Positions 24,938 to 34,084 of a DNA stretch of 64,000 bases are shown piece by piece; the first letter of the stretch is position 1; the number at the start of each line of letters is the position of its first letter. Location: NCBI RefSeq assembly GCF_000735585.1, contig NZ_JNNO01000010.1, forward strand, positions 1 to 64,000. The letters run 5' to 3'. The notes beneath the pieces are model-generated. The model was not told where the DNA came from, did not search any database, and saw only the letters and a program-made list of their open reading frames with translations. The DNA comes from Devosia sp. LC5 (lineage in GTDB: Bacteria > Pseudomonadota > Alphaproteobacteria > Rhizobiales > Devosiaceae). A program made the translations under genes and the position numbers.

Positions 24938-26125
24938 ATGAAAATCGACCGCATGCGGGTATTCGTGACCCGGGACAAGGACCGGCCGCGCGTTATCGTG
25001 GCGCTGGATACCGATGACGGGCTGACCGGCTGGGGCGAATGCTACAATCACGGTCCCGACCTCGCGCTGCCGCCCATTCTCGACTATCTCTACAATTTCC
25101 TGGCCGGGCAGGATCCGTCGCGGGTCGACTACCTGGTCAATTACATGATCCAGCAATGCCGTTTTCCGCCTGGCGCGCTCGGGCTGGCGGCCATTTCCGG
25201 GCTCGATCATTGCCTGTGGGACCTAGCGGCCAAGGCGCGCGGCGTGCCGGTCTACAAGATGCTGGGCGGAGAAGTGCGCGACCGCATCAAGGTTTATGCC
25301 GGTGTTTATACCGCGCCCGACGTGCCCGCCGCCAAGGAAGAGCTCGATCGCCTCAACACGGAATGGGGCTTTACCGCCTTCAAGCTCAGCCCGTGGCGGC
25401 TCGAGCTCAATAGCCATCGCTGGGGCGAAGTCGTACGCACCTCGGCCGAATATTTCCGCCAGGTGCGCGAAGCGGTCGACCCGACCTACGAAATCGCCTT
25501 CGACGCCCATGCCAAGATTTTTGACGTCAAATCCGCCCGCCAGCTCGGCAATGCCCTGGCGCCTTACGACCCTCTGTTCTACGAAGAACCGCTCCGCCCC
25601 GAAAATATCGAGCTCTATGGCGATCTTAACCAGGGCCTGAACTGCACCCTGGCCACCGGGGAATCCCTCTATAACCGCAACGAATTCCTGCGCCTGCTAC
25701 AGGTCAAGGGTGCTGATCTCATCCAGCCTGACATCTGTGTGGTCGGCGGCATTTCCGAAATGCGGCGCATCGCGACCCTGGCGGAGGCTCATTTCGTGGG
25801 TGTCGCACCGCACAATCCGATGGGTCCGCTGGCCACCGCGGTCAATGTGCACTTCGCCGCAGCCCAGCAGAATTTCAGGATCCTCGAATACCGCCTGCCC
25901 GTGGGCCAGTGCTATGTTTATGGCGGCACGGAAGTGGAAAGCCGCGAGGACGCCACCCGCTATGTGGTCGATCCATATCTCCCCAAGGATGGCTATCTGG
26001 AACTGCGCCCGGATCGCCCTGGCTGGGGTGTCGACATGGACGAAAAGGCCATGGAAGAGGACAGCTACGTGCATTGGCAGCGCCGCGTGCCCAAGCGTCC
26101 CGACGGCTCCTACGCCTTCGCCTGA
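24938..26125 (+). CDS. Enolase-superfamily sugar-acid dehydratase (mandelate racemase type, DgoD/ManD-like)
   Basis: 395 residues. N-terminal capping domain, then the barrel with K149 (AFKLSPW), D189/H191 (FDAHAK), E216 (YEEPLRPEN), E242 (TGES) and H292 (APHNPMGP). These match the metal ligands and acid/base residues of acid-sugar dehydratases. It would remove water from an aldonate or aldarate to give a 2-keto-3-deoxy acid. The ATG at 24938 follows AAGGAGA; upstream in-frame Mets were rejected. Divergent to the DapA-family gene, its probable partner. The exact sugar acid is unknown. Confidence 0.9.
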   Translation: MKIDRMRVFVTRDKDRPRVIVALDTDDGLTGWGECYNHGPDLALPPILDYLYNFLAGQDPSRVDYLVNYMIQQCRFPPGALGLAAISGLDHCLWDLAAKARGVPVYKMLGGEVRDRIKVYAGVYTAPDVPAAKEELDRLNTEWGFTAFKLSPWRLELNSHRWGEVVRTSAEYFRQVREAVDPTYEIAFDAHAKIFDVKSARQLGNALAPYDPLFYEEPLRPENIELYGDLNQGLNCTLATGESLYNRNEFLRLLQVKGADLIQPDICVVGGISEMRRIATLAEAHFVGVAPHNPMGPLATAVNVHFAAAQQNFRILEYRLPVGQCYVYGGTEVESREDATRYVVDPYLPKDGYLELRPDRPGWGVDMDEKAMEEDSYVHWQRRVPKRPDGSYAFA

Positions 26126-26131
26126 CAAGAT

Positions 26132-26156
26132 GTGAGGGGCCCGGACGGCCTCTCAC
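26132..26156 (+). terminator. Hairpin after the dehydratase gene
   Basis: GTGAGGGGCC (26132-26141) pairs with GGCCTCTCAC (26147-26156), a 10-bp stem with one G-U and a 5-base loop, 6 bases past the stop codon. It is followed by CCCCTTCC rather than a U-tract, so it is only terminator-like. Confidence 0.5.
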
Positions 26157-26263
26157 CCCTTCCTGCCAGGACTAGTAGAAGTGGCGGTCAGCATTGGTGT
26201 CCGGTTTTGAAACCATGTAACATCCTGCACCAAGACGTCGACTATTAGCGGGATTGCTCATTT

Positions 26264-26692
26264 ATGCGACAAGACAGCCGCCTGTCCCGGGTGCTGCATG
26301 CGCTCCTTCACCTGCATGGCATGGAGGCACCAGCGACTTCGGATTTGCTCGCGCAGATGCTGGGCACGAACGCGTCCGTCGTTCGGCGGACCATGGCGGG
26401 CCTGCGTTCGGCGGGCATCGTTGCCGCAACCAAGGGGCATGGCGGCGGCTGGTCGCTGGCGAGGCCCCTGGACCGGATTTCGTTGCTGGAAATTTACCAG
26501 GCACTGGGCTCACCCGAATTGTTCGCCATCGGCAATGACGAAGACGAACCCACTTGCCTCTTGGCCCGCGCCGCGAACGCTGCGACCAATAGAGCGCTGA
26601 CGGAGGCTCGCCAGCAGTTTGAACTCTCCCTGAAGGCCGTCTCGGTCGCCGACCTCACCGCTGACTGGCGGCCGGAAATGGCCCGGCACTAA
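26264..26692 (+). CDS. Rrf2 family transcriptional regulator without the cysteine cluster site
   Basis: 142 residues. The winged helix spans about residues 5-65 with the Rrf2 pattern TSDLLAQMLGTNASVVRRTMAGLRSAGIV and a glycine-rich wing (KGHGGGWSLAR). IscR/NsrR/RirA relatives ligate an Fe-S cluster with three Cys; here only C98 is present, so a cluster is unlikely and another signal, or simple redox chemistry at one Cys, is expected. It lies 84 bases before the ABC-2 exporter genes in the same direction and may control them. Confidence 0.88.
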   Translation: MRQDSRLSRVLHALLHLHGMEAPATSDLLAQMLGTNASVVRRTMAGLRSAGIVAATKGHGGGWSLARPLDRISLLEIYQALGSPELFAIGNDEDEPTCLLARAANAATNRALTEARQQFELSLKAVSVADLTADWRPEMARH

Positions 26693-26776
26693 CAGCCGCG
26701 CTATTGTTCCCGGTGCCAGAATCGCGCACCGATTACGCCTCTGCACTCAGCCCGTCGAAGGTGAGGTCGGGACACA

Positions 26777-27793
26777 ATGGGGGTGATGATGACGGCGATA
26801 ATTGCCGCTAGTGGGGTCAGCAAGACTTTTCATCAGCCCAAACGCTTTGCTGGGCTGCGCGGGGCGCTCAAGGGCCTGTTCAACCGCGATTACACCGAAA
26901 TCCACGCAGTCACTGACATCAGCTTCACCATCGCGGCCGGTGAGGCGGTGGGCTATCTCGGGCCTAATGGCGCCGGCAAGTCGACGATGATCAAGATGAT
27001 GACCGGCATTCTCGTGCCGAGCGGCGGCGCTTTGAGCGTACTTGGTCGTGCGCCGCACAGCCATCGCATGATCAATGCCGCCGAGATCGGCGTGGTCTTC
27101 GGCCAGCGCAGCCAGCTCTGGTGGGATTTGCCGGTGCGCGACAGTTTCGAGCTTAACCGCCATATCTACGACATTCCCGCCGCCCGCTATGCCGAGAACC
27201 TCGCCTATCTCAGCGACATGCTGGCCATGGTTGGGTATCTCGATCGCCCGGTGCGCCAGCTTAGCCTGGGCCAGCGTATGCGCGCCGAAATCGCCATGGC
27301 GCTGCTGCACGATCCCAAGATTCTGTTTCTGGACGAGCCCACGATCGGGCTGGACGTGGTTGCCAAGGACGCGGTGCGCAAATTCCTGTCCAAGCTCAAT
27401 CGCGAGCGCGGCACCACCATCATTCTCACCACCCATGACCTGCAGGATATCGAGGAAATCTGCCCGCGCCTCATCATGGTCGATGAAGGCAAGCTGTTGT
27501 TCGACGGCGAGGTGACGCGGCTGCGCGCCGCACTCGGCTCGCGCCGGCGGCTAACGCTGACCTTCGGTACCGATCCTGGAACGATCACGCTCACCACTGC
27601 CACGCTCACCGCTGACGAAGGCGCCGCCAAGCATTATCTGCTGGAGCGCGAAGACATCTCCTTGCTCGACGTGCTGGGCGAACTCGGCCGCGGCCATGGC
27701 CTCAAGGATATCAAGCTCGAAGAACCCGACATCGAAGAAGTAATCCGTACCTTCTACCAGACCAAGCCGACCCTGGCGGGGGTATCGCCGTGA
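26777..27793 (+). CDS. ABC-2 type transporter ATP-binding protein
   Basis: A 338-residue ATPase with Walker A GPNGAGKST near residues 66-74, Q-loop FGQRSQLWWD, signature LSLGQRMRAEIA, Walker B ILFLDEPTIGLD and H-loop TTHD. The ~90-residue C-terminal extension is common in NatA/drug-type exporters. It pairs with two membrane proteins directly downstream. Starts at 26777, 26786 or 26789 are possible because ATGs cluster there (GAGGT lies upstream of the first). The substrate could be a drug, lipid, ion or polysaccharide. Confidence 0.9.
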   Translation: MGVMMTAIIAASGVSKTFHQPKRFAGLRGALKGLFNRDYTEIHAVTDISFTIAAGEAVGYLGPNGAGKSTMIKMMTGILVPSGGALSVLGRAPHSHRMINAAEIGVVFGQRSQLWWDLPVRDSFELNRHIYDIPAARYAENLAYLSDMLAMVGYLDRPVRQLSLGQRMRAEIAMALLHDPKILFLDEPTIGLDVVAKDAVRKFLSKLNRERGTTIILTTHDLQDIEEICPRLIMVDEGKLLFDGEVTRLRAALGSRRRLTLTFGTDPGTITLTTATLTADEGAAKHYLLEREDISLLDVLGELGRGHGLKDIKLEEPDIEEVIRTFYQTKPTLAGVSP

Positions 27794-28587
27794 AGCTCGG
27801 CGCTTATCCGGCCTTCACCGCCACCGCCTTCCAGGCGCGCCTCGCCTATCGCAACCAGGTGTGGTCGAGCGTCTTTGGCGAGCTGGTCGCCACCTTTGCC
27901 TTCATCGCGGTCTGGACCGCCGCCTTTGCCGACAGGGGCAGTGTCGACGGGGTCAGCCTGCCCGAAATGGTCACCTATGTGCTAATCGCGGGGCCATTGC
28001 TGCAGTGGAACACCACCCCCTTCATCCGCGAAGTCGGGGACGCCATCCGCACCGGCAATGTCACCGCCTACCTGCTCAAGCCGCTCCATTATCCGGGCCT
28101 GCTGCTCTTTAACCAGCTCGGCAATAATGCCTTCGAGCAGGTCACCATCACTCTTCCGGTTGCCATCGTCGTGGCTCTGTCCGTTGGCCTGCTGCCCCCG
28201 GCGAGCTTTGCTCATGGCGCCCTCTTCCTCGCTTATTGGGCCGTGTCCTGGTCCATGCTATTCCTCATCGCCACCGTTGTAAGCCTGCTCGCCTTCTGGG
28301 TCCTCACTGCCTTCGCGCTCGACTGGTTCCTGCGCGGCATCATGGCCGTCGCCTCCGGCGCCATCATGCCGTTTTGGTTCATGCCCGCGCCCCTGGCGAC
28401 CATTCTTGGCAATCTCCCCTTCGCTTGGGTCAGCTATTACCCAAGCGCCGTTTATCTCGGAAAACTCGATATCCCCGCGGCATTCCTTCATCTCGCCCTG
28501 GGCCTGGCCTGGCTTGCCGCGCTGGGGGGATTTCTCGCCTGGCTCTGGTCGCGAGCAAGCCGCCGCCTCGTCGTGCAGGGAGGCTGA
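27790..28587 (+). CDS. ABC-2 type transporter permease, subunit 1
   Basis: A 265-residue membrane protein with six hydrophobic segments, the ABC2_membrane_6 (DUF990-like) type. It starts with GTG overlapping the ATPase stop (GTGA), so translation is coupled. The N-terminal amphipathic stretch FQARLAYRNQVWSSVFGEL before the first membrane segment is typical of the group. It forms the exporter channel together with the next gene product. Confidence 0.87.
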   Translation: MKLGAYPAFTATAFQARLAYRNQVWSSVFGELVATFAFIAVWTAAFADRGSVDGVSLPEMVTYVLIAGPLLQWNTTPFIREVGDAIRTGNVTAYLLKPLHYPGLLLFNQLGNNAFEQVTITLPVAIVVALSVGLLPPASFAHGALFLAYWAVSWSMLFLIATVVSLLAFWVLTAFALDWFLRGIMAVASGAIMPFWFMPAPLATILGNLPFAWVSYYPSAVYLGKLDIPAAFLHLALGLAWLAALGGFLAWLWSRASRRLVVQGG

Positions 28588-28590
28588 GCC

Positions 28591-29391
28591 ATGCTGCGCC
28601 ATCTCAGGGTTGTCCCCCATCTGGTCGGCATCCATGTGCGCACCTACATGGAATATCGCGGCGCCCTTTTCATCAGCTGGATCGCCCAGGCCATCGGCTA
28701 TGCAGGGGTCTATGCCTCCATCGCCCTCGTACTCGCCCGCTTTGAAAATCTCGGCGGCTGGTCCTGGCCGCAAATGGCCTTGCTGCTCGCCTTCCATCTC
28801 CTGGCCTATGCCCTGGGCGCGTCGCTGAGTTTCGTGCAGTTCCGCGACATGGAAGAAAAGGTCCGCCTGGGTACCTTCGATGCAATCCTGGTTAAGCCTA
28901 TCGGCACCTGGACTTATCTGGCCTTTTCCGGTCTCAATATCGAATATGGCGGCCATATTGTCCTGGCAATCGGCCTCATGGCGTGGGCCTTGGCGAGCCT
29001 GCCCCTGGATTGGTCGGCGCCCTTGGCACTCTACTTCCTCGCTGCGATCATCAGCGCCGCCATGCTAACCGCCGCCCTCATGACCATCATCGGCGCCACT
29101 GCTCTCATTTGGGTCCGATCGCGGCACCTCTTCTCGATCTATTTCGGCTTCTGGGAATTGGCGCGTTACCCACTCAACATCTTCCCCCTGCCCCTCCAGA
29201 TCATGATGATCACCTTTGCCCCCCTCGGCTTCCTTGCCTTCATACCCACGGCCGTGGTGCTCGACAAACCCGTCCCAATCCTCGGCGACTTGGCCGGCCC
29301 GGCCTCCCTCGCCATTGGCCCGGTCTTTGTCCTCATCGCCATGCTCCATTGGCGCTATTGCCTGCGCAATTACCAGGGTGCCGGTGGCTGA
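28591..29391 (+). CDS. ABC-2 type transporter permease, subunit 2
   Basis: A 266-residue partner permease, again six hydrophobic segments, of the ABC2_membrane_6 type (VHVRTYMEYRGALFISWIAQ at the N-terminus; FWELARYPLNIFP near residue 190, a recognisable family motif). It starts 3 bases after subunit 1. ATPase plus two unequal permeases is the normal set for this exporter class. Its TGA is immediately followed by the stop of the convergent kduI gene. Confidence 0.88.
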   Translation: MLRHLRVVPHLVGIHVRTYMEYRGALFISWIAQAIGYAGVYASIALVLARFENLGGWSWPQMALLLAFHLLAYALGASLSFVQFRDMEEKVRLGTFDAILVKPIGTWTYLAFSGLNIEYGGHIVLAIGLMAWALASLPLDWSAPLALYFLAAIISAAMLTAALMTIIGATALIWVRSRHLFSIYFGFWELARYPLNIFPLPLQIMMITFAPLGFLAFIPTAVVLDKPVPILGDLAGPASLAIGPVFVLIAMLHWRYCLRNYQGAGG

Positions 29392-30234
29392 TTACCTGAG
29401 CTCGCCCATTTCGATTTTTTCGACGTCGGTATAGTCGACATTGTCGCCGGCCATGGCCCAGATGAAGGTATAGGCGCCGGTGCCCGCGCCGGAATGGATC
29501 GACCAGGGCGGCGACAGCACCGCCTGTTCATTGCGCACGATCAGATGCCGCGTTTCGGTGGGTTCACCCATCAGATGCACGACGAAGGCATCGGGCTTGA
29601 GATCGAAATAGAGGTAAGCCTCCATGCGCCGGTCGTGCACGTGGGCGGGCATGGTGTTCCACACCGAGCCGGGCGCGAAGCTGGTCAATCCCACCACCAA
29701 TTGGCAGGTCTTGACGCTATCGGCATTGACGAACTGGAAGATGGAACGTTCGTTAGCGGTTTCCTGGCTGCCCAGGTCGAGCCGTTTGGCATCGCTTTGC
29801 CGGATCAGCTTGGTGGGATGGCTCGCATGCGCCGGCGCGCTCAGCAGGTAGAACTTGGCTGGTGCCTCCGCGTCGGCCGACGCAAAACTCACCTCGGCTG
29901 CGCCCATGCCGATATAGAGCATGTCGCGCGGGCCCACAGGATGGTCAGTCCCATCAACGGCAATCGTACCGGCCCCACCTATATTGACCGCAATCAGCTC
30001 GCGCCGGTCGAGGAAGCCGGCCGTTCCGGTCGGCTTGATCGTCTCCAGCGGCAGCGCCTTGGCACCCGGCATGGCCCCACCCACCGCCATGCGGTCATAA
30101 TGGGTATAGGTCCAGTTGATCCCGCCCAGGGTGAACAATTCCTCGATCAGAAAATGCTCGCGCAGCTCATCGGTGTTCATCGTGCCGGCGGTTATCGGGT
30201 CGATGGCGAAGCGGATGTCGAAATCGGTGGTCAT
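29392..30234 (-). CDS. kduI: 5-keto-4-deoxyuronate isomerase
   Basis: 280 residues, nearly the length of E. coli KduI (278). It isomerises 5-keto-4-deoxyuronate (DKI, from unsaturated uronides of pectin or glycosaminoglycan) to 2,5-diketo-3-deoxygluconate. The four zinc ligands align: H198 and H200 (AHVHDRR), E205 (MEAY) and H247 (SIHSGAG). It is the last gene of the minus-strand operon DctP-DctQ-DctM-GntR-KduI. This makes uronates or unsaturated uronides the probable cargo of that TRAP transporter. The next enzyme, KduD, is not evident nearby, although the SDR at 98-829 or 47471-48241 could be considered. Confidence 0.95.
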   Translation of the reverse strand: MTTDFDIRFAIDPITAGTMNTDELREHFLIEELFTLGGINWTYTHYDRMAVGGAMPGAKALPLETIKPTGTAGFLDRRELIAVNIGGAGTIAVDGTDHPVGPRDMLYIGMGAAEVSFASADAEAPAKFYLLSAPAHASHPTKLIRQSDAKRLDLGSQETANERSIFQFVNADSVKTCQLVVGLTSFAPGSVWNTMPAHVHDRRMEAYLYFDLKPDAFVVHLMGEPTETRHLIVRNEQAVLSPPWSIHSGAGTGAYTFIWAMAGDNVDYTDVEKIEMGELR

Positions 30235-30236
30235 GG

Positions 30237-30986
30237 TCAGTCCTGTTTGGTCGTGGATTGTTGGCGGAGCCGCTGGCGATAACGTTCAAGGCTCAGCGAC
30301 AGATGCTGCCGCATGGCCTCGCGCGCCGCACCGGCATCTTGCGCCGAGATGGCCCGGAGAATGGCGAGGTGCTCGCGTTGCAATCCCGCCTGGTATTCAT
30401 GCGTCAACACGCTTTCGGTCCCCCAGGGCGAAGCCACGTCGCAGGGAATGGTCCGGCTTCCCAGCCCGTCGAGCACCTCGATATAGAACGGATTGTTGGT
30501 TGCCTCGGCGATGGTTCGGTGAAAGGCGAAATCGGTCTTGCCAGTGGGAATTCTCAACTTCAGCAAACGTCCGAATTCGTTCCAGGCCTCCTGGATCGCC
30601 GCCTCCTGGCTGGCGCTGCGCCGCAGTGCGGCAAGCCCGGCCGCTTCGATCTCGATGCCCATGCGCACCTCAAGCACATTGATGGCCACCGAGATCTTGT
30701 TGGATTTTTCCGCCCCGATCGCATTGAACGGCGTCGCCGCATTGGCGACCACGAACACCCCGGCGCCCTGCCGCGATTGCACCAGGCCATCTGCGGCAAG
30801 GGCAGCAATGGCCTCGCGCACCACGGTCCGGCTAACGCCGAATATGGTAGTCATCTGGCTCTCTGTCGGCAGTTTGCCGCTGGCGTCATATTCTCCCGTG
30901 CTGATGCGCTTGCGCAGCGTCTCAATCACGAGGTCCGCCAGCTTGGGCCGGCGTGCCGCGACAGCCTCAGTTCCGGAAAGGCTCAT
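30237..30986 (-). CDS. GntR family (FadR/FCD subfamily) regulator of the uronate operon
   Basis: 249 residues. Winged helix at about 10-80 (KLPTESQMTTIFGVSRTVVREAIAALAADGLVQSRQGAGVFV), then the all-helical FCD ligand domain with its Asp/His metal pocket (DFAFHRTI, HLAILRAI, MRQHL). ATG at 30986 has AGGGGA 6 bases upstream. The same frame stays open far upstream through the DctM gene, but that part is not coding. It sits inside the operon, 2 bases from both DctM and kduI, so it is probably autoregulatory. Family members of this kind sense hexuronates. Confidence 0.92.
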   Translation of the reverse strand: MSLSGTEAVAARRPKLADLVIETLRKRISTGEYDASGKLPTESQMTTIFGVSRTVVREAIAALAADGLVQSRQGAGVFVVANAATPFNAIGAEKSNKISVAINVLEVRMGIEIEAAGLAALRRSASQEAAIQEAWNEFGRLLKLRIPTGKTDFAFHRTIAEATNNPFYIEVLDGLGSRTIPCDVASPWGTESVLTHEYQAGLQREHLAILRAISAQDAGAAREAMRQHLSLSLERYRQRLRQQSTTKQD

Positions 30987-30988
30987 CG

Positions 30989-32272
30989 CTATCCCCTGAA
31001 CACGGCCGGCAGCCACAGCGACAGCGCCGGGATGTAGGTCACCAGCCCCAACACGACGAGGCCCGCAATATAGAACGGCCAGATGCTCTTCATCGCCTCC
31101 CATACGCTGATCCTGCCCACCGCCGCAGCCACAAACTGCACAGGCCCAAGCGGCGGCGTGTTCAAGCCGATCCCCAGGTTGAGGATCATGACCACCCCGA
31201 AATGCACCGGGTCTATGCCGAACGACTTGGCGATCGGCAGGAAGATCGGTGTCGTGATGATGATCAGTGGGCCCATATCCATGAAAGTGCCCAGCAGCAG
31301 CAGCAACAAGTTGATCATCAGCAGCACCAGCAGCGGGTCCGACGAAATCGCCGCAATGCCATCGGTGAGGATAATCGCCACCTTGAGATAGGCCATCAGC
31401 CAGCCGAACGAGGCCGCCGCGCCGATGATGAACAGCACCATGGCGGTCGTCCGCACCGCGCCCAGCACGGAATGCACAAACTCGCCCCAGCTCAGCGAGC
31501 GATAGACCAGCAGCGTTACCAGCAGCGCATAGAATACCGCGATGCACGAGCTTTCCGTCGCCGTGAAGATACCCGAGCGTACGCCGCCGAAGATGATGGC
31601 AATCAGCATAAGGCCTGGAATGGCAACGACAAAGAAGTAGCCTGCCTTGCGGAAGCCGGGAAAGGCCTCGGTCGGGTAGCCGCGCTTGATGGCGACGATA
31701 TAGGCGGTGATACTCAGCGCCAGCGCCAGCAGCAGGCCTGGAATAATCCCCGCGGTAAACAGGTCGGCGATCGAGATATTGCCCCCGCCCGAGAGCGAAT
31801 AGATGATCATGTTGTGGCTGGGCGGCAGCAATAGCGCAATTAGTGCTGCCATGGAGGTAACGTTGACCGCATAATCGGCGCCATAGCCGCGTGCTTTCAT
31901 CTGCGGGATCATGATGCCGCCCACCGCCGCGGCCTCTGCCACGGCCGAGCCGGAAATACCCCCGAACAGCGTCGAGGCCGCGATATTGACCTGGCCCAAG
32001 CCGCCTCGGACATGCCCGATCAGCGAACCGGCAAAGGAGATGATCCGGCTGGCAATGCCGCCACGCATCATCAGGTCGCCAGCAAAGATGAAGAAGGGAA
32101 TGGCCAGCAGGCTGAAGGCGGATACGCCCGAATTGAGTTGCTGGAACACCACGATGGCCGGGCGGCCGAGATAGACGATGGTGGCAAAGCTGGCAATGCC
32201 GAGGCAATAGGCGATCGGCGTACCGATCAGCATTAGCAATGTGAAGACGCCGAAGAGAATCCAATATTCCAT
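30989..32272 (-). CDS. TRAP transporter large permease (DctM type)
   Basis: 427 residues with about 12 membrane segments. It carries DctM signatures such as GTPIAYCLGIAS, LAIPFFIFAGDLM and STLFGGISGSAVAEAAAVG. It is the ion-coupled channel subunit of the TRAP importer and should use the sodium or proton gradient. It ends 2 bases before the GntR gene and begins 5 bases after DctQ, all in one minus-strand operon with kduI. Confidence 0.94.
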   Translation of the reverse strand: MEYWILFGVFTLLMLIGTPIAYCLGIASFATIVYLGRPAIVVFQQLNSGVSAFSLLAIPFFIFAGDLMMRGGIASRIISFAGSLIGHVRGGLGQVNIAASTLFGGISGSAVAEAAAVGGIMIPQMKARGYGADYAVNVTSMAALIALLLPPSHNMIIYSLSGGGNISIADLFTAGIIPGLLLALALSITAYIVAIKRGYPTEAFPGFRKAGYFFVVAIPGLMLIAIIFGGVRSGIFTATESSCIAVFYALLVTLLVYRSLSWGEFVHSVLGAVRTTAMVLFIIGAAASFGWLMAYLKVAIILTDGIAAISSDPLLVLLMINLLLLLLGTFMDMGPLIIITTPIFLPIAKSFGIDPVHFGVVMILNLGIGLNTPPLGPVQFVAAAVGRISVWEAMKSIWPFYIAGLVVLGLVTYIPALSLWLPAVFRG

Positions 32273-32277
32273 GCGCG

Positions 32278-32805
32278 TCAGGCCTCGGTGATCGTCGGGT
32301 CGGCGGCGATATCGTCAACCGGTTCGCCGGCAAGGCGCAGCAGGAAGCGCTCGAGGGCGAACAGGCACATCAGCGCGCCCGAAACCACGATGGGAAAATA
32401 GGTGAAGGAGGTCGGCAGCCCCAGCACCGGAATGCGAGTGGACCAGAAGCGGATCGCCAGTCCTCCCCCATACCAGACCATGCCGAAGGCAAAGCAGAAA
32501 ATGGCAACATCGCTAATGCCGCGCAGCCACGGCTTGGCACTCGGGGGCAATACCTGGAGCAGCGCGTCGAACCCCATGTGAAAATTCTCGCGCACGCCCA
32601 CAGCAGCGCCCAGGAAGATGAACCACGTCATCAGCATGATAGCGCCCGCTTCCGTCCACGATGGCGAAGCGTTGATCACGAACCGCATGAATACCTGATA
32701 GGCGACGATCACGGTCATGCTCACGAGGCCGATACCGGCCAGCCACAATATGGCGTTGGACAGTCGGCCGAGGATTCGACTGGTCGGCAAAAGCCAGGAT
32801 TTCAT
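32278..32805 (-). CDS. TRAP transporter small permease (DctQ type)
   Basis: 175 residues with four membrane segments and the DctQ core pattern QVFMRFVINASPSWTEAGAIMLMTWFIFLGAAVGVRE. It supports the large permease. No strong ribosome-binding site precedes the ATG, but it is the only plausible start. A 10-bp perfect hairpin lies between it and the upstream DctP gene. Confidence 0.92.
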   Translation of the reverse strand: MKSWLLPTSRILGRLSNAILWLAGIGLVSMTVIVAYQVFMRFVINASPSWTEAGAIMLMTWFIFLGAAVGVRENFHMGFDALLQVLPPSAKPWLRGISDVAIFCFAFGMVWYGGGLAIRFWSTRIPVLGLPTSFTYFPIVVSGALMCLFALERFLLRLAGEPVDDIAADPTITEA

Positions 32806-32839
32806 GATGAAATTCCGAAGTACATTTTCGGGGCGGACG

Positions 32840-32862
32840 AGGCTGGCGCAACGCGCCAGCCT
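32840..32862 (-). promoter_or_regulatory. Hairpin between dctP-type and dctQ-type genes
   Basis: AGGCTGGCGC (32840-32849) pairs perfectly with GCGCCAGCCT (32853-32862) around a 3-base loop. No U-tract follows on the minus strand. It lies 8 bases beyond the DctP stop, as expected for a 3'-end stabiliser that lets the binding-protein message outlive the distal operon. Confidence 0.65.
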
Positions 32863-32870
32863 TTGGCCAG

Positions 32871-33851
32871 CTAGCCCTCGGTCGCCTGGATGCGGGCAAC
32901 CAGGTCCTGCAGTTTGGGATCGGTCACATACTTCTCGTAAACCGGCTTCATGGCCTCGATGAAGGGAGCCTTGTCGACTTCGTTAATCGTCGCGCCGAGG
33001 GCCTCCACGGCGGCCTTGGATTCCACTTCCTTGGCCGCCCACAGCTCACGCTGCCTGGCCACCGATTCCTTGGCCGCTTCGCGGAACAGCGCCTGATCCT
33101 CGGGGGTAAGGCCATCCCAAACGATTTTGGAGATGACCAGCACTTCTGGAACCATCAGGTGTTCGTTCAGCGAATAATACTTGGCGACCTCGGCGTGACC
33201 GGCGGTATCAAAGCTCGGATAGTTGTTTTCCGCGCCGTCGATGACGCCGGTCTGGATGCCAGAATAGACTTCGCCATAAGGCATCGGCGTGGCATTGCCG
33301 CCAAAGGCCGCGACCATGTCCACGAAGATGTCCGACTGCATCACGCGCATCTTCATGCCGGCCATGTCGGCAGGCGTGTTGATCGGCTTCTTGCTGTTGT
33401 AGAACGAGCGGGCGCCGCCATCGTAATAGGCCAGCGCGATAACATCCACGGCCTCGAAGGCGGCCAGGATTTCCTCGCCAATCGGCCCATCCAGCACGGC
33501 ATGGAAGTGGTCAGCCGAGCGGAAGATGTAGGGCAGTTGTGTCACCGTTGCTTCCGGCACCTGGGTGCCGAAGGCGCCGATCGAGATGCGGTTGAGGTCG
33601 ATCACGCCGAACTGGGTTTGTTCGATCGTATCGGCTTCCTGGCCGAGCTGGGCGGAATGGAACACTTCCACCGAATAGCGGCCGTCGGTCTTCTGGCTCA
33701 GCAACTCGCCGAAATGCTTGACCGCTTCGACCGTCGGATAGCCATCGGGATGGGTATCGGACGAGCGCAGCACGGTCTGGGCGCTGGCGGTCGAGATCAT
33801 CAGAGATGCAGCGACAAGCGCCGTCGCTGCCAGTTTAGGCAGTTGAAACAT
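32871..33851 (-). CDS. TRAP transporter substrate-binding protein (DctP type)
   Basis: 326 residues. Signal peptide to about residue 24 (STASA-Q). The mature protein has the DctP pattern: [20 protein letters not shown], the substrate-gripping Arg in MKMRVMQS, and the conserved GVIDGAENN loop. It binds an organic or sugar acid; with kduI in the operon, a uronate is likely. The ATG at 33851 follows GGGAGGAT at normal spacing; the longer frame start was rejected. First gene of the operon. Confidence 0.94.
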   Translation of the reverse strand: MFQLPKLAATALVAASLMISTASAQTVLRSSDTHPDGYPTVEAVKHFGELLSQKTDGRYSVEVFHSAQLGQEADTIEQTQFGVIDLNRISIGAFGTQVPEATVTQLPYIFRSADHFHAVLDGPIGEEILAAFEAVDVIALAYYDGGARSFYNSKKPINTPADMAGMKMRVMQSDIFVDMVAAFGGNATPMPYGEVYSGIQTGVIDGAENNYPSFDTAGHAEVAKYYSLNEHLMVPEVLVISKIVWDGLTPEDQALFREAAKESVARQRELWAAKEVESKAAVEALGATINEVDKAPFIEAMKPVYEKYVTDPKLQDLVARIQATEG

Positions 33852-33978
33852 GGTATCCTCCCTCATGCATGTCCGCGCCGGTCTCGTCCTCCACGACAAA
33901 CCGGCGCCCCTCCTAGATGGCCAGCGCCAGGCGCTCGGGACTGCAGCGAAACTGTCAAGAATGCGCTGCCGAAGTCAA

Positions 33979-34003
33979 CATACAATGTCCGTACACTTGT
34001 ATG
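33979..34003. promoter_or_regulatory. Candidate GntR operator upstream of the TRAP operon
   Basis: CATACAA (33979-33985) and TTGTATG (33997-34003) are a perfect inverted repeat with 11 bases between. It lies in the 233-base gap before the DctP gene, about 130 bases upstream of its start. FCD-class GntR proteins bind dyads built on TNGT/ACNA half-sites, which these arms resemble. The GntR encoded in the operon is the natural candidate. The match is by eye. Confidence 0.45.
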
Positions 34004-34084
34004 ATGAATTGCGCGACGGCCGAACCGGCTGAAACAACAACTTGGGTCCAGCGACCTGCTTGACCCCAGGGGCGTAGGAACCGG

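Noticed and set aside
30987..32333. Apparent N-terminal extension fusing a ~450-residue region to the GntR protein
   Set aside because: The frame upstream of 30986 overlaps the DctM gene in a different frame and is low-complexity. The GntR gene has its own ATG with AGGGGA and a normal family length.
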